Below, piece after piece: positions 10,652 through 21,028 of a DNA stretch of 64,000 bases. The position numbers and the translations under genes were made by a program. The stretch covers positions 1,302,001 through 1,366,000 of the forward strand of contig CP084576.1 in the NCBI GenBank assembly GCA_020410825.1, in the 5' to 3' direction. The notes beneath the pieces were generated by a model. That model made no database searches and was not told the origin of the DNA. It saw only the letters and a list, made by a program, of their open reading frames with translations. How positions within the stretch are numbered: position 1 is the first letter of the stretch; every line of letters starts with the position of its first letter. Source of the DNA: Candidatus Megaera endosymbiont of Mesostigma viride (GTDB taxonomy: Bacteria > Pseudomonadota > Alphaproteobacteria > Rickettsiales > Rickettsiaceae).

Positions 10652-11524
10652 ATGGCTCTAGTTGAGAATAGGATAAGAACTAAAAATCATTTTATTGAAT
10701 TAGCCAGATTTACCTTATTTCTCTTTAAAAAGTTTTGTATTATATTCCTAATTTGCGGCTCTTCCTATTTGATATATTTTCCTATAAAAACTATATCTAA
10801 GTCATCACTTGAAGTATACGGTACTTTACTATCTACGGGGTCTTTAATAGTTGATAATCTAATAGAAAATGTTGAATTATTATACAATAGATTATCTTAT
10901 TTTCGTAATCTGGAGGCAGAAAATATAAAATTAAAACTGCAATTAGCCAGGATGACTGATTTAGAAAAAACTGCAATAAATGTTTTATCTGAAAATAATG
11001 AACTCCGGAAGTTACTAAAAGTAACAGATAGGGCGGAAAGTAACTATATAACTTCCAGGTTAGTAGGGGCAAATATTACGCCTTTATCTAGTTCTGCTGT
11101 GATTGAAGCGGGGGAGAATAACAAGGTTAAAGTAAATGATTTAGTAACAAATCAAGAGGGACTTGTTGGAAGAATTATAAATGTAAGTAATAATTATTCT
11201 TCCGTAATGCTACTGAGTGATCCTAACTCGAGGGTACCAGTTATTACTTCATCTTCTAGAGAAAGAGGTATTTTAGCAAATCAGAGAAATAACATGTTAT
11301 TAATTTATCTTCCAGAAGAACATAAAGCAGAAGTGGGTGAATTAGTATATACTTCTGGGGATGGTAAAATCTACCCTTATGGCATTTTGGTAGGGAAAGT
11401 TTACAAAATTAATAATGATGGAGTTTTTGTAAAATTAAGCGCAAATCTAAACAATCTGGATTTTGTAACTATAGAATCAATATCCCATGGCCACCTTAAC
11501 TTCCCTCTAGGTGAAACAAATTAA
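10652..11524 (+). CDS. mreC: Rod shape-determining protein MreC
   Basis: 290 residues. A single N-terminal membrane helix (about 27-46) is followed by a coiled coil (about 78-117, with NLEAENIKLKLQLA and ENNELRKLL). The MreC beta-domain pair (about 120-280) contains VTNQEGLVGRI and VMLLSDPNSRVPV. MreC couples cytoplasmic MreB to the periplasmic elongation enzymes. The gene is two bases behind mreB. mreD, usually next, is not present here; the next gene is the LptF-family permease. Confidence 0.93.
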   Translation: MALVENRIRTKNHFIELARFTLFLFKKFCIIFLICGSSYLIYFPIKTISKSSLEVYGTLLSTGSLIVDNLIENVELLYNRLSYFRNLEAENIKLKLQLARMTDLEKTAINVLSENNELRKLLKVTDRAESNYITSRLVGANITPLSSSAVIEAGENNKVKVNDLVTNQEGLVGRIINVSNNYSSVMLLSDPNSRVPVITSSSRERGILANQRNNMLLIYLPEEHKAEVGELVYTSGDGKIYPYGILVGKVYKINNDGVFVKLSANLNNLDFVTIESISHGHLNFPLGETN

Positions 11525-11536
11525 ATAATTTTTTTA

Positions 11537-12616
11537 ATGTTAATTTATAAAAAATACATTGCGAAAACTATCCTATACCCTTTTATAGCGTTAAGTTTTG
11601 TGCTAACTAGCCTAGTGTGGATTACGCAGATATTGAAGTTATTATATCTATTAGAGAAAGGAGTAAAATTAATTGATTTTCTAAGCCTAATTATTCTTAT
11701 AATACCTTCGATATTTTTTATGATTTCGCCTTTTATTTCTGTGCTAGCAATAATATATATTTATAGCAAGCTACAAGAAAATAGACAACTAATCATACTT
11801 AGAATAGCTGGCCTTAGTAATTTTTCCCTGGCAAAGCCGGCACTTCTTATTGTTATTTGCATAACTATGGTTTCTTACTATATATCTTTATATTTAATGC
11901 CTTTGTCTTATAGTAAATTAAAAGATGATCTTAATAATTTTCGCCAAAATTATGTATCAACAAATATCATTGAGGCAAAAGTGTTTAACCAAATATCTCA
12001 AGATTTTACAATTTACCTTGATAAGAAAAATGTAGACGGTACTTTGGAAGGGGTAATTTTATTTGATAATAGAATTCCGAAAGATCGTACGGTTTTGTTT
12101 GCTAAAACTGGCAAAATAATAATACACGATAGTATACCATTGTTCGAATTAAGGCAAGGTTTTAGACAATCTTTTGATAATAATCAGAACATAACAAAAT
12201 TATATTTTGATCAGTTGTTAATAGCGATTAAAAATGATGATCCTGATAAAAATGATCGTAGTAAAACAAGTTTAGAGCTTTATGTACCAGAGATGTTACA
12301 ACCTATTAATAATTTACCTGAGGAAAGCAAGAGGAGGTTAATTGTAGACGGTCATCAGAGGTTAATTTGGCCTTCATTTAATTATGCTCTAGTGTTTTTA
12401 GCACTAAGTATGTTTCTCACCACGAATAAGGATAGTAGGAAATCTAACATTAAACAAATGATTTATACTTTTTTACCTCTGGTAATAGTTGCTTACTTTC
12501 ACTTTACTTTACAAAAAGCTGCTTATAAAGAAGGTACATATATTTTTGCCTGTTACCTAAACATATTCCTTTGTATAGTTTTCAGTATTTGGAAAATTAA
12601 CAAATCGACTATATGA
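11537..12616 (+). CDS. lptF: LPS export permease, LptF/LptG family (probably LptF)
   Basis: 359 residues with the family layout: N-terminal helices ([19 protein letters not shown], then a hydrophobic region to about 120), a periplasmic domain, and a C-terminal helix cluster from about 270. The helix 2-3 region [14 protein letters not shown] is the typical LptF coupling helix that contacts LptB. It pairs with the permease at 8442. The stop codon overlaps the ubiD start (ATGA), so the genes are translationally coupled. Confidence 0.85.
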   Translation: MLIYKKYIAKTILYPFIALSFVLTSLVWITQILKLLYLLEKGVKLIDFLSLIILIIPSIFFMISPFISVLAIIYIYSKLQENRQLIILRIAGLSNFSLAKPALLIVICITMVSYYISLYLMPLSYSKLKDDLNNFRQNYVSTNIIEAKVFNQISQDFTIYLDKKNVDGTLEGVILFDNRIPKDRTVLFAKTGKIIIHDSIPLFELRQGFRQSFDNNQNITKLYFDQLLIAIKNDDPDKNDRSKTSLELYVPEMLQPINNLPEESKRRLIVDGHQRLIWPSFNYALVFLALSMFLTTNKDSRKSNIKQMIYTFLPLVIVAYFHFTLQKAAYKEGTYIFACYLNIFLCIVFSIWKINKSTI

Positions 12617-14082
12617 ACTTTAAAGATTTGCCTGCTTTCTTAGAATATTTAGAGAAAAATAACCATTTAAAAAGAATTAAAGAAGTAGTATCAACACAGC
12701 TTGAGGTAACAGAAATCAGTAAGCGGTTTCTACATAATAATGGTCCTGCATTGTTCTTTGAAAATGTTATTAAGGAAGATGGTAAAAAATCTAAATTCCC
12801 AATTGTTACTAATTTATATGCTCATCCCCAGAGAATAAGCTGGGCTCTGGGTTTAAAGTCGCAATCAGAGCTTCGCCAATTCGGGAAATTACTAGCCTTT
12901 TTAAAAAACCCTGAACCGCCATCTTCTATTAAAGAAACATTCTCTATGTTACCGATTGCAAAAAGAATATTATCGATGTCCCCTAAAAATGTAAAAAAAG
13001 CAGTATGCCAGGAAGTTGTTATTCTAGAACCGGATTTAAACATTTTGCCGATTCAAAAATGTTGGCCACTTGACGTAAGTCCTTTAATTACTTGGCCTTT
13101 AATTATTACAAAAGGTACTGGCAGTGATAAAACAGATAGTTATAATCTCGGCGTATATCGGTTGCAAGTGGTAGGCAAAGATAAACTTATCATGCGTTGG
13201 CTTAAAATGAGAGGGGGAGCTGCACATCATACTAAATGGCAAAACCTAAAAGAACCCATGCCGGCTGCTGCTGTAATTGGAGCAAATCCAACTTTAACTC
13301 TCGCCGCTGTTATGCCAATTCCAAATACTATGTCTGAATATAATTTTGCCGGTTTGTTGCAAAGTAGTTCTATTGAACTAGTACAGTGCAAAACTATTGA
13401 TTTAAAAGTACCGGCTAATGCTGAAATTATTTTAGAAGGCTATGTAAGTTTAGATGAATACTTGCCGGAAGGGCCATTTGGGGATCATACAGGTTATTAT
13501 AATGACGTTGAATTGTTTCCAGTATTCAAAATTAAAGCCATAACAATGCGGAAAAACCCTGTTTACTTAAGCACCTATACCGGTAAACCGCCTGATGAGC
13601 CCTCCGTCCTGGGAGAAGCATTAAATGAAATATTTATACCTTTAATTCAGAATCAATTTCCAGAAATCTTGGATTTTTGGCTTCCTCCTGAAGGTTGTTC
13701 TTATAGAATAGGAGTTATTTCTATAAGAAAAACTTATCCCGGGCAAGCAAAACGAATTATGATGGGTATATGGTCTTTCTTGCAGCAATTTATGTATACA
13801 AAATATATTATTATTGTAGATGATGACATAGATGTTCGCAATTGGTCGGAAGTTATGTGGGCAGTGGCTACCAGGACCGATGCAAAGCGTGATTTTACTT
13901 TTATTGAAAACTCCCCTATCGATTATCTGGACTTTGCTTCTCCTATGTCTGGCCTGGGAAGTAAATTAGGTATCGATGCTACAAATAAGATCACACCAGA
14001 AACTTCAAGGCAGTGGGGAGAAAAAATTAAAATGAATGACGAAATTATAAAGAAAATCGATAAGATATGGCCTTTTCTGTAG
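12613..14082 (+). CDS. ubiD: UbiD-family 4-hydroxy-3-polyprenylbenzoate decarboxylase
   Basis: 489 residues, the normal length of UbiD. This prenylated-FMN enzyme removes the carboxylate from the aromatic ring in ubiquinone biosynthesis. The prFMN/metal-binding region is visible in [21 protein letters not shown] (about 175), then [23 protein letters not shown] (about 275), which holds the conserved acidic residues. The partner UbiX, which makes prFMN, is not in this window. The start overlaps the lptF stop. Confidence 0.94.
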   Translation: MNFKDLPAFLEYLEKNNHLKRIKEVVSTQLEVTEISKRFLHNNGPALFFENVIKEDGKKSKFPIVTNLYAHPQRISWALGLKSQSELRQFGKLLAFLKNPEPPSSIKETFSMLPIAKRILSMSPKNVKKAVCQEVVILEPDLNILPIQKCWPLDVSPLITWPLIITKGTGSDKTDSYNLGVYRLQVVGKDKLIMRWLKMRGGAAHHTKWQNLKEPMPAAAVIGANPTLTLAAVMPIPNTMSEYNFAGLLQSSSIELVQCKTIDLKVPANAEIILEGYVSLDEYLPEGPFGDHTGYYNDVELFPVFKIKAITMRKNPVYLSTYTGKPPDEPSVLGEALNEIFIPLIQNQFPEILDFWLPPEGCSYRIGVISIRKTYPGQAKRIMMGIWSFLQQFMYTKYIIIVDDDIDVRNWSEVMWAVATRTDAKRDFTFIENSPIDYLDFASPMSGLGSKLGIDATNKITPETSRQWGEKIKMNDEIIKKIDKIWPFL

Positions 14083-14142
14083 TTGTTAACTATTTTTTAT
14101 AAGGCTAGTTATTTCTAATAAGTGATATAATAATTGATTCAA

Positions 14143-15384
14143 TTAATGGCTTTTACGTTTTTGGGAGAATTTATAGATTACCAAGAAAGCCAGCAGGGCA
14201 GAAAAGGCTATATATATTATAGGGAACAGCATAATTTTATACTTATTCATAAAATATAAAGAGATATATGCAGCTGTACCAGACATTAGCATTGAGCCTA
14301 TAGTATGACCAAGGCTAATACCTCTGTAACGTTCGTTTACTGAAAACGCTTTGATAATTATTCCATGTGCTAAAGCGTTAAACGGCGCAACCGATATAGC
14401 TAGAATAATTGTAGAAATTAATGCTAAGTTCATTAGTTGATAATAAATGGCTATTCCTAATAATCCACTTGCAGTTAACGTAAGCAATAGACTTATCTTT
14501 ACAACGATCATTTCCCCGATTTTATCGGCCAGAAAACCTGCAATTGGCATTGAAACTCCAAATATAAAAACTATAAAAATAGAAAAACTGGTTATAATGG
14601 TGCTAGTAGCTGGCATAACTATCGGTAGATATTGTCTCATAAAAATAATAGATAACTGATAAGTAACGCCAAATCCTCCAGCAAGTAATATGGCCAGGAG
14701 CAACGTTAAGCTATTGTGTTTAATAAATGAAGCTAATCTATTAATTTCAATTTTTTGTTGTATTGAATTGCTAAAATCAGGGGTTTCGGTTAAAAATTTT
14801 CTACAGTAAATAGTAAGAAATGCAAGCGGAAGCGATAAAATAAATGGTACACGCCAAGCCCAATTAGGAAATAGCGATGAGTTAAAGAGATTGGTAACTG
14901 CAATACCTAATAATAATCCAATTACTCCGGAAGCTCTAGTAATTGCCGAAGCAGTATAATGATATTTCTTGCCGAGATGCTCGATAACATAAATAGCAGC
15001 TCCATCATATTCTCCTCCTACGAAAAAACCTTGCATGAACCTACAGATAATTAGAATATAAGCAGCAGTTACCCCTATGCTGTTAAAATCAGGGAGAATT
15101 CCTATGGTAAAAGTAGGAATGGCGATACCGATTATTGTAATCCTAAGAGATATTAGCCTTCCATAAAAATCTCCTATGAAACTAAATATCAGCGATCCTA
15201 AAGGTTTCGAAATATAGGAAATTGCATAAATTCCAAATACATACATAAGGCTTTGAATTTTCTCTAATTCGGGAAAAAATTTAAGGGCTATTATGCTAGC
15301 AGAAAAACCATATAGGCTATAATCATAATATTCAACTACAGTACCTAAAAATGCGCCGATTATTTTCTTTTTTTCTTTTCTCAC
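14143..15384 (-). CDS. MFS transporter, metabolite:H+ symporter (ProP-like) type
   Basis: 413 residues with twelve predicted membrane helices. Family motifs are GTVVEYYDYSLYG at the N terminus, IGDFYGRLISLRI in the loop 2-3 region and RFMQGFFVGGEYDGAAIYV in helix 4, which mark the metabolite:proton symporter branch that includes ProP. Rickettsiae carry several of these, and their substrates are mostly unassigned. Translation starts at a GTG directly after the gmk stop, so the two genes form one unit. A paralogue lies at 36039-37280. Confidence 0.88.
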   Translation of the reverse strand: MRKEKKKIIGAFLGTVVEYYDYSLYGFSASIIALKFFPELEKIQSLMYVFGIYAISYISKPLGSLIFSFIGDFYGRLISLRITIIGIAIPTFTIGILPDFNSIGVTAAYILIICRFMQGFFVGGEYDGAAIYVIEHLGKKYHYTASAITRASGVIGLLLGIAVTNLFNSSLFPNWAWRVPFILSLPLAFLTIYCRKFLTETPDFSNSIQQKIEINRLASFIKHNSLTLLLAILLAGGFGVTYQLSIIFMRQYLPIVMPATSTIITSFSIFIVFIFGVSMPIAGFLADKIGEMIVVKISLLLTLTASGLLGIAIYYQLMNLALISTIILAISVAPFNALAHGIIIKAFSVNERYRGISLGHTIGSMLMSGTAAYISLYFMNKYKIMLFPIIYIAFSALLAFLVIYKFSQKRKSH

Positions 15385-15975
15385 TTATACTTCTCTTTTT
15401 TTCCTTTCAGATTTAATGAAGTCATATATAGCGTTTACACTAGTTAAAAAATCGTTATTAACTATTACATGGTCGTAATTTTTTGCGTGCTCAATTTCTT
15501 TTGTAGCTAAATTTACCCTTAAATCAATTTCTTCCGGAGAATCCTGCTTTCGTGCTTCTAATCTTTTGCGGAGTTCTTGAATAGATGGGGGGGAAATAAA
15601 TATACTAACAACTGCATTTTGTAAGATAGTTTTTAGTTTTTGTGCTCCCTGGATATCAATATCAAATATTATGTCATGTCCTTGTTGTAACTGAGTTTCA
15701 ACAAAATCTTTAGGTATGCCGTACAAATTGCCATATACCTCCGAATATTCAAGTAAATTACCTTCATTTATCATTTTCAAAAAATCATTTTTTGACTTAA
15801 AAAAATAATCTTTTCCATCAATATCTCCGGGCCGTGGTTTTCTAGTAGTAGCAGAAATAGACCTAACTAAAGTTGTATCTTTCGCTAATAAGGCTCTAGC
15901 TATACTGGACTTTCCTCCACCAGAAGGAGCAGAAAGGATTATGGCTAATCCTTTTTTTTGAGAATTCTCTGACAT
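15385..15975 (-). CDS. gmk: Guanylate kinase
   Basis: 196 residues. Phosphorylates GMP to GDP with ATP. Visible are the P-loop SAPSGGGKSS (about 15-24), the GMP-binding segment SISATTRKPRPGDIDGKDY (about 39-57) and the EYSEVYGNLYGIPK segment, as well as IDIQGAQKLK. Length is normal. The stop abuts the GTG start of the MFS transporter downstream. Confidence 0.96.
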   Translation of the reverse strand: MSENSQKKGLAIILSAPSGGGKSSIARALLAKDTTLVRSISATTRKPRPGDIDGKDYFFKSKNDFLKMINEGNLLEYSEVYGNLYGIPKDFVETQLQQGHDIIFDIDIQGAQKLKTILQNAVVSIFISPPSIQELRKRLEARKQDSPEEIDLRVNLATKEIEHAKNYDHVIVNNDFLTSVNAIYDFIKSERKKREV

Positions 15976-16167
15976 TAATTTATATTTTTCTTGTCTTCAA
16001 GCAACTAATCTTACTCTTAAATATCTAGGTTATAACTTCCTAAAGGGATATTGTCAATTAGCCCGATCCAATAAATTAGCCTATGAAAATGGTGTAAAAG
16101 TGCTTAGTTAAATTTTTTCCAAAAAAGTTTTTTATTTTATTGCCAATAAATAATTAGGTAAACGACC

Positions 16168-16944
16168 TTATTCTATAGATTTAAGCACTTCTTCTATTGA
16201 ATTGTATAATATTAGTAAATCTTCTTCTCTCGAAAGTCTATGGTTGGCGTCTTTTATTAACTTAACCACTACTTTTTGTGATTCTACTTTTTCGGCTATT
16301 CTCAGAGAAATGGTATAAGGGACGTCAATATCTTGTACTCCGTGGATAAGATGTAGTGGGCAGTAAATATCTATGTTTTTTTCAGATAGCTTGCTAAGCA
16401 TAAGATATTTTTTACTATCTTCTATTAAATTATAACTAATAGGATAAGATTCGTTACATTCCGGGTTATTACTGCATACATCATATATACCTTGTTTTTT
16501 AATAATGTCTTTTTCTTCATTTGTAAATTTATCCCATATTAACTCTTTAGTAAAATCCGCCGCCGCAGCTAGGGTTATTACACCAATTACTTTTTGGGGG
16601 GTTAATTTTGCAGCAATTAGGGCAAGCCATGCTCCCATACTTGAACCTACTAATAAAACTGGACCTTCAGTTAGCTCTTGTATGACTAAATTTACTCCTG
16701 ATAACCAATCGCTGATGGTCTGGTCAATAAATTCACCAGAAGAGCTACCATTACCAAAATTATCAAATCTAATAAAATTATATCCCTGTTCCTGGCAATA
16801 TTTTTCGGTTGCTATAGCCTTATGGCCGTTCATATTAGACATTAGCCCGTGAAGAAAAATAATATAAGGGGCTTTATTTTTTGAACCAATTTGTTTATGA
16901 TATGCAAGGAATCTTTTTTTGTCGCTAGTATAAAGCTTTTTCAT
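16168..16944 (-). CDS. Alpha/beta-hydrolase of unknown substrate
   Basis: 258 residues with the alpha/beta-hydrolase fold. There is an oxyanion-hole motif IIFLHGLMSN (about 28-37), a nucleophile elbow GSSMGAW (Ser near 102), a conserved HLIHGVQDIDVPY segment carrying the acidic residue, and a catalytic His in DANHRLS near 240. It is probably a serine esterase or acyl hydrolase; the substrate cannot be told. It is divergent from the glycosyltransferase gene that starts about 30 bases away. The 192 bases between it and gmk show nothing recognisable. Confidence 0.85.
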   Translation of the reverse strand: MKKLYTSDKKRFLAYHKQIGSKNKAPYIIFLHGLMSNMNGHKAIATEKYCQEQGYNFIRFDNFGNGSSSGEFIDQTISDWLSGVNLVIQELTEGPVLLVGSSMGAWLALIAAKLTPQKVIGVITLAAAADFTKELIWDKFTNEEKDIIKKQGIYDVCSNNPECNESYPISYNLIEDSKKYLMLSKLSEKNIDIYCPLHLIHGVQDIDVPYTISLRIAEKVESQKVVVKLIKDANHRLSREEDLLILYNSIEEVLKSIE

Positions 16945-16973
16945 TTTATCTGTTTTTGGCAGTAATTATTTTT

Positions 16974-18116
16974 ATGTCTACTGAAGAATATCACAAAAAA
17001 ACTATCCTGCAAGTTGTTCCTGCGCTTGTTTCTGGAGGAGTTGAAAGAGGAACGTTGGAAATTGCTAAAAAAGTGGTTGAGTCTGGGTATAAATCAATTG
17101 TTATATCCGCCGGTGGCCCGCTTGTTAAAATTTTGCAAGCCTCAGGATCAAAACATATAAAATTAAATGTAGCTAGTAAGAACCCAATAACTATTTGGTT
17201 AAATTCCCAAAAAATTGCCAAAATAATAGACGAAGAAAAAATAGATATAATCCATGCTAGATCAAGAGCACCGGCATGGAGTTGTTTTATGGCAGCAAAA
17301 GCAACTGGTATTAAATTAGTTACCACCTTTCATGGAGTTTATAATTTTCATACTAAAATTAAAAAATTCTACAATAGTATAATGACGGAAGGGGCTGTAG
17401 TTATTGCGGTATCTCAGTTTGTAAAAGAGCATATTATAAAGAATTACAAAGTTGATCCCAAGAAAATTGTTTTAATCCACCGAGGAGTTGATTACAGAGA
17501 ATTTACTAAAGATAAAGTAAATGAAGACGTATTGCTAAAATACAGAACTAAATATAATGTTCCTGCTAATGCACCTGTAATCCTATTACCTGCTAGAATG
17601 ACTGAGTGGAAAGGGCAGCTGGTTTTAGTGGAAGCTCTAAGTAAAATTAAACATCTCAATTTTTACTGTATTATGACCGGTGACCTAGCTAAACACCCGT
17701 TATATGTGCAGCGAGTTGCAAGCCTTATCAATAAAAATAAGATGCAGCATAAAATCCAAATATTTGGAAGTGAACCTAATATAGTAAATTTATACGGTAT
17801 TGCTGATATTGTTGTTTCTGCTTCAATAGAGCCAGAAGCTTTTGGTAGGACAATCATTGAGGCGCAATCGATGGAAAAATTGGTAATAGCTACAAATATT
17901 GGCGGAGCTGCCGAAACTATCGAAAATGAGAAAACAGGGTTTCATGTTGAGCCGGCAGATAGTCAGCAACTTGCTGATAAAATTGAGTATTGTTTATCAA
18001 TGTTAGGTACGGGTAAAGCTAAAGAAATAGGAGCAGCAGCACGAAAATCCACTATAGAAAACTTTTCTCTTGAGGTAATGCTAGGGAAAGTAATGTCAGT
18101 TTATGATAATATATAG
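16974..18116 (+). CDS. Glycosyltransferase, GT4 family
   Basis: About 380 residues in the GT-B fold. The N-terminal half opens ILQVVPALVSGGVERG. The C-terminal half has ILLPARMTEWKGQ and the donor-binding segment SASIEPEAFGRTIIEAQSMEK with the family's paired Glu residues. The reading frame opens with a TTG at 16956, but ATG at 16974 is the better start. It probably works on lipopolysaccharide core or another envelope glycan, away from the capsule island. No partner genes are adjacent. Confidence 0.85.
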   Translation: MSTEEYHKKTILQVVPALVSGGVERGTLEIAKKVVESGYKSIVISAGGPLVKILQASGSKHIKLNVASKNPITIWLNSQKIAKIIDEEKIDIIHARSRAPAWSCFMAAKATGIKLVTTFHGVYNFHTKIKKFYNSIMTEGAVVIAVSQFVKEHIIKNYKVDPKKIVLIHRGVDYREFTKDKVNEDVLLKYRTKYNVPANAPVILLPARMTEWKGQLVLVEALSKIKHLNFYCIMTGDLAKHPLYVQRVASLINKNKMQHKIQIFGSEPNIVNLYGIADIVVSASIEPEAFGRTIIEAQSMEKLVIATNIGGAAETIENEKTGFHVEPADSQQLADKIEYCLSMLGTGKAKEIGAAARKSTIENFSLEVMLGKVMSVYDNI

Positions 18117-18170
18117 TCAATCAAATTACCCTTTGCAAAAGAAATTGCTAAGATAGGGATGGATTATACA

Positions 18171-18779
18171 CTACTCAAAAGGTTTCCTACTTTCAAAAGC
18201 CGCCCATAGTGTTCCTTCATCCAAATAATCAAGTTCTCCTCCTATTGGAATACCACTTGCCAGTCTTGAAGTTTTGATTGGATAATTCTTGAAATATTCA
18301 GTAATAAAATAAGCCGTAGTTTGTCCATCAAGGGTTGAATTGGTTGCAATAATTAACTCTTTAGTTTGGTGGTTATTACATCTAGATAACAGGTTGGGCA
18401 ATTTTAAATCTGCCGGACTGCGATTGGCACTAATGGAAAGAGTACCACCAAGAACGTGATATCGTCCTTTAAAACGGCCCGTACGCTCGAGAGCCCATAA
18501 TTCTGCAACTGTTTCAACTATAGCAATAATATTATCGCTTCGCTGCTGATCAAGACATATTCTACACTGCGAGCTATAATCTATATTATTGCAAATAGTG
18601 CAGCAATTAATTTTAGCAGCAGCGTCTTGTAAGCCTTCGATGAGTCCTTTGAGCCTTAAATCTTTATCCTGTAACAAATGGAGAACTATCCTTCTTGCTG
18701 ATCGCGTTCCAAGTCCTGGAAGTTTAGAAAATAAATAAATCAGTTGATCTGGCCCTGATGTTTCTTTGGTCATTACCAT
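18171..18779 (-). CDS. recR: Recombination protein RecR
   Basis: 202 residues. An N-terminal helix-hairpin-helix ([16 protein letters not shown]) is followed by a four-Cys zinc finger ([13 protein letters not shown], about 58-76) and a Toprim domain (IIAIVETV.., GGTLS), ending in a Walker-like region. RecR loads RecA at gaps together with RecO/RecF. It completes dnaX-ybaB-recR. The MV start pair leaves the first Met uncertain by two codons. Confidence 0.95.
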   Translation of the reverse strand: MVMTKETSGPDQLIYLFSKLPGLGTRSARRIVLHLLQDKDLRLKGLIEGLQDAAAKINCCTICNNIDYSSQCRICLDQQRSDNIIAIVETVAELWALERTGRFKGRYHVLGGTLSISANRSPADLKLPNLLSRCNNHQTKELIIATNSTLDGQTTAYFITEYFKNYPIKTSRLASGIPIGGELDYLDEGTLWAAFESRKPFE

Positions 18780-18815
18780 TTTAGCTGCTAATAGATTGAT
18801 TAAACCAATATGTTG

Positions 18816-19130
18816 CTAAAATGGTAAATTCATGCCTGGTAACCCACCAAAATTACCAAATGCGCCCGTCATGCTACTTTTTGATTCCTGATCAGCTTTT
18901 GCATCATTATAGGCTGCAATTATTAAATCTTCTAAAATTTCTCTATCTTCTGGTTTTAGGAGAGAGGGGTCAATAGAAATTTTTTGCATTTCACCATTAC
19001 CGCTCATGGTTACTAAAATAAGCCCTCCGCCGGATTTGCCTTCAAATTCCTTTTTGGCAATTTCTTCCTGCAGTTCTTTCATCTTTTTTTGCATTACTTG
19101 TGCTTGTTTCATCAATTGGTTAATATTCAT
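18816..19130 (-). CDS. YbaB/EbfC-family nucleoid-associated protein
   Basis: 104 residues with the family pattern MNINQLMKQAQVMQKKMKELQ followed by GGGLILVTMSGNGEMQKISIDPS. It forms a dimeric DNA-binding protein that influences nucleoid organisation. It lies between dnaX (35 bases upstream) and recR, its usual position across bacteria. Confidence 0.94.
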   Translation of the reverse strand: MNINQLMKQAQVMQKKMKELQEEIAKKEFEGKSGGGLILVTMSGNGEMQKISIDPSLLKPEDREILEDLIIAAYNDAKADQESKSSMTGAFGNFGGLPGMNLPF

Positions 19131-19165
19131 TTTTAAATACCTTTATTTTTTATAAATTGGACAAA

Positions 19166-20722
19166 TTATGACTTGAGAATTATATCGGAAACATCAGCAT
19201 TAGGAAAATTATTTTTTATAACGGTGAAATCTTCGCTTGCCTTTGCTTTTTTAAGTAATTCCTGTTTTAAGCTATTTATTTTATCCTGTTTGCATATTAC
19301 AATATTCCACTCGATCCCAGACCATTTGTGTAACATTGATTTAAGGTTTTTTTCTTGAGAAATTTTGCTATTAGCGGCTATTTCTATTAATGGCTCGGTG
19401 AAATTTTTGACTTCTACTTCATTAAGCAATACATAGTATAATTCCATTTCATTTTGGCCATGGCAAAATTTCAAAAAATCAAAAATATTTCTGTTTATCT
19501 CTGTTTTTGGATTTGTTGAAGGTGCTGTCTGCTCTACATTAAATTCTGCAATTTGGCTGGATTTATCTAAAAGATTCTCAATATCAGGTATATTACAGGA
19601 ATATATTGCTTTTATAATAAGCATTTCTGCAGTTATTAACTCATTATGTGAAGATTTTATTTGATTAGTGCCATTGCTAAATATTTGCCATAGGATGCTA
19701 AGTCTGGATAAACTTATTTTCAATAAAATATCAGTAATTTCTTTCCCATAATTTTTATACATGGGTTCGTGGAAACCCGCTATTACCTTTTCTTTGGTCA
19801 AACTAGCAATCAAATCTGCAATTTGCTCGACAAAATGCTCTAGGTTGCTAGAGTTCATATATATTTCTTCAAGTAATTTTAACGCCTCTTTAGTATTACC
19901 CTCAATAATTAACCTTATCAATTCTAGAATTGTACTGATCTGGACAAGGCCAAGCATCTTATTGACGGATTCAGCAGTTATTATATCATTCTGCTGGCTT
20001 ACGTTGTGAATATAACTGGATGCCTGATCAAGTATTCCCGTTGCATCCCTTGCAGAGCCTTCAGATTTTAGAGCAATTATTTTTAGCGCTTCTTCCTCTA
20101 ATTTTAAATTTTCATTTTGGGCAATATTTTTAAGGAGAACCAAAATTTCCTCGATTGACAGTCTCCTTAAATCATATCTTTGACATCTGGATAAAACTGT
20201 TAGTGGAATTTTTTGTACTTCAGTTGTGGCAAAAATAAATATTACATGGGGAGGAGGTTCCTCTATTAATTTGAGCAAAGCATTAAATGCGTTCTTGGAA
20301 AGCATGTGAACTTCGTCAATTACAAAAATTTTATATTCGCCGAGTAACGGGCGATATTCACTGCTTTCTATTATTTCTCTAACGTCATCTACACCTGTTC
20401 TACTGGCTGCATCTATTTCAATAATGTCAGGATGATTATTATTATTAAAACTTTCGCAGTTTTTGCATGATTCACACGGGAAGGCATTATTTAAATCATC
20501 GTTTAATAAAGAAGTACAATTAACGGTTTTAGCTATTATTCTGGCTGAAGATGTTTTGCCAACCCCCCTAATACCGGTAAGTAGCAGTGCGCCTGTAAGC
20601 TTTTTATTATTTATGCAATAGCTCAGAGTTTTAGTAAGTACTTCCTGGCCCAATAGCTCTTTAAAATTTTTTGGTCTGTATTTTCTGGCAAATGGGACGT
20701 AACGTGCCGAATTATTAGCCAT
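19166..20722 (-). CDS. dnaX: DNA polymerase III subunit gamma/tau
   Basis: 518 residues. The AAA+ clamp-loader module includes RKYRPKNFKELLGQ, Walker A GVGKTSSAR (about 49-57), the zinc-binding CESCKNCESF (about 87-96), Walker B IDEVHML and sensor-1 FATTE. The C-terminal region after about 370 is variable and would contact DnaB or the polymerase. I saw no clear slippery site for a shortened gamma form. It follows the SRP RNA gene on the same strand. Confidence 0.95.
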   Translation of the reverse strand: MANNSARYVPFARKYRPKNFKELLGQEVLTKTLSYCINNKKLTGALLLTGIRGVGKTSSARIIAKTVNCTSLLNDDLNNAFPCESCKNCESFNNNNHPDIIEIDAASRTGVDDVREIIESSEYRPLLGEYKIFVIDEVHMLSKNAFNALLKLIEEPPPHVIFIFATTEVQKIPLTVLSRCQRYDLRRLSIEEILVLLKNIAQNENLKLEEEALKIIALKSEGSARDATGILDQASSYIHNVSQQNDIITAESVNKMLGLVQISTILELIRLIIEGNTKEALKLLEEIYMNSSNLEHFVEQIADLIASLTKEKVIAGFHEPMYKNYGKEITDILLKISLSRLSILWQIFSNGTNQIKSSHNELITAEMLIIKAIYSCNIPDIENLLDKSSQIAEFNVEQTAPSTNPKTEINRNIFDFLKFCHGQNEMELYYVLLNEVEVKNFTEPLIEIAANSKISQEKNLKSMLHKWSGIEWNIVICKQDKINSLKQELLKKAKASEDFTVIKNNFPNADVSDIILKS

Positions 20723-20748
20723 AGGTTTTTAAGTGATTTGTATTTAAA

Positions 20749-20834
20749 GCTAGTACCGACCCGCTTAAGGTTTTGCTCTGGCTGCTTTCTTTCGAACCTG
20801 ACCAACTAAACAAATTAAACGCCCGACACTAGCC
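20749..20834 (-). ncRNA. ffs: Signal recognition particle 4.5S RNA
   Basis: On the minus strand the conserved SRP domain IV is plain: GGTCAGG, then TTC-GAAA-GAA, then AGCAGCC. This matches the bacterial consensus with a compensated UUC/GAA pair and a GAAA tetraloop instead of the common GGAA. The outer arms close: GGCTAGTGTCGGGC at the 5' end pairs with GGGTCGGTACTAGC at the 3' end. The RNA binds Ffh for co-translational targeting. Ends are estimated from pairing and may be off by a few bases. It sits 26 bases upstream of dnaX. Confidence 0.9.
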
Positions 20835-21028
20835 AGATTCCAAGATAATATTTTTAAAGGCTGCGTGCAAGTATTAAGTGCATCAACCTATAGAAAAGTT
20901 ACTAATCTGGCATCGGTTTTATTTAGTAACCTTTAGATAGTTTAAGGCTTTTTAATTCAAAGAGCTTGATTATTTGCTATAAATCTTATAAAAATCCAAG
21001 GACTGTATAAATAAATTCTCAAAACAAT

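Noticed and set aside
20623-20805. Minus-strand 60-codon open frame across the dnaX start and SRP RNA gene
   Set aside because: It overlaps a conserved RNA and dnaX in another frame and has no recognisable protein features.
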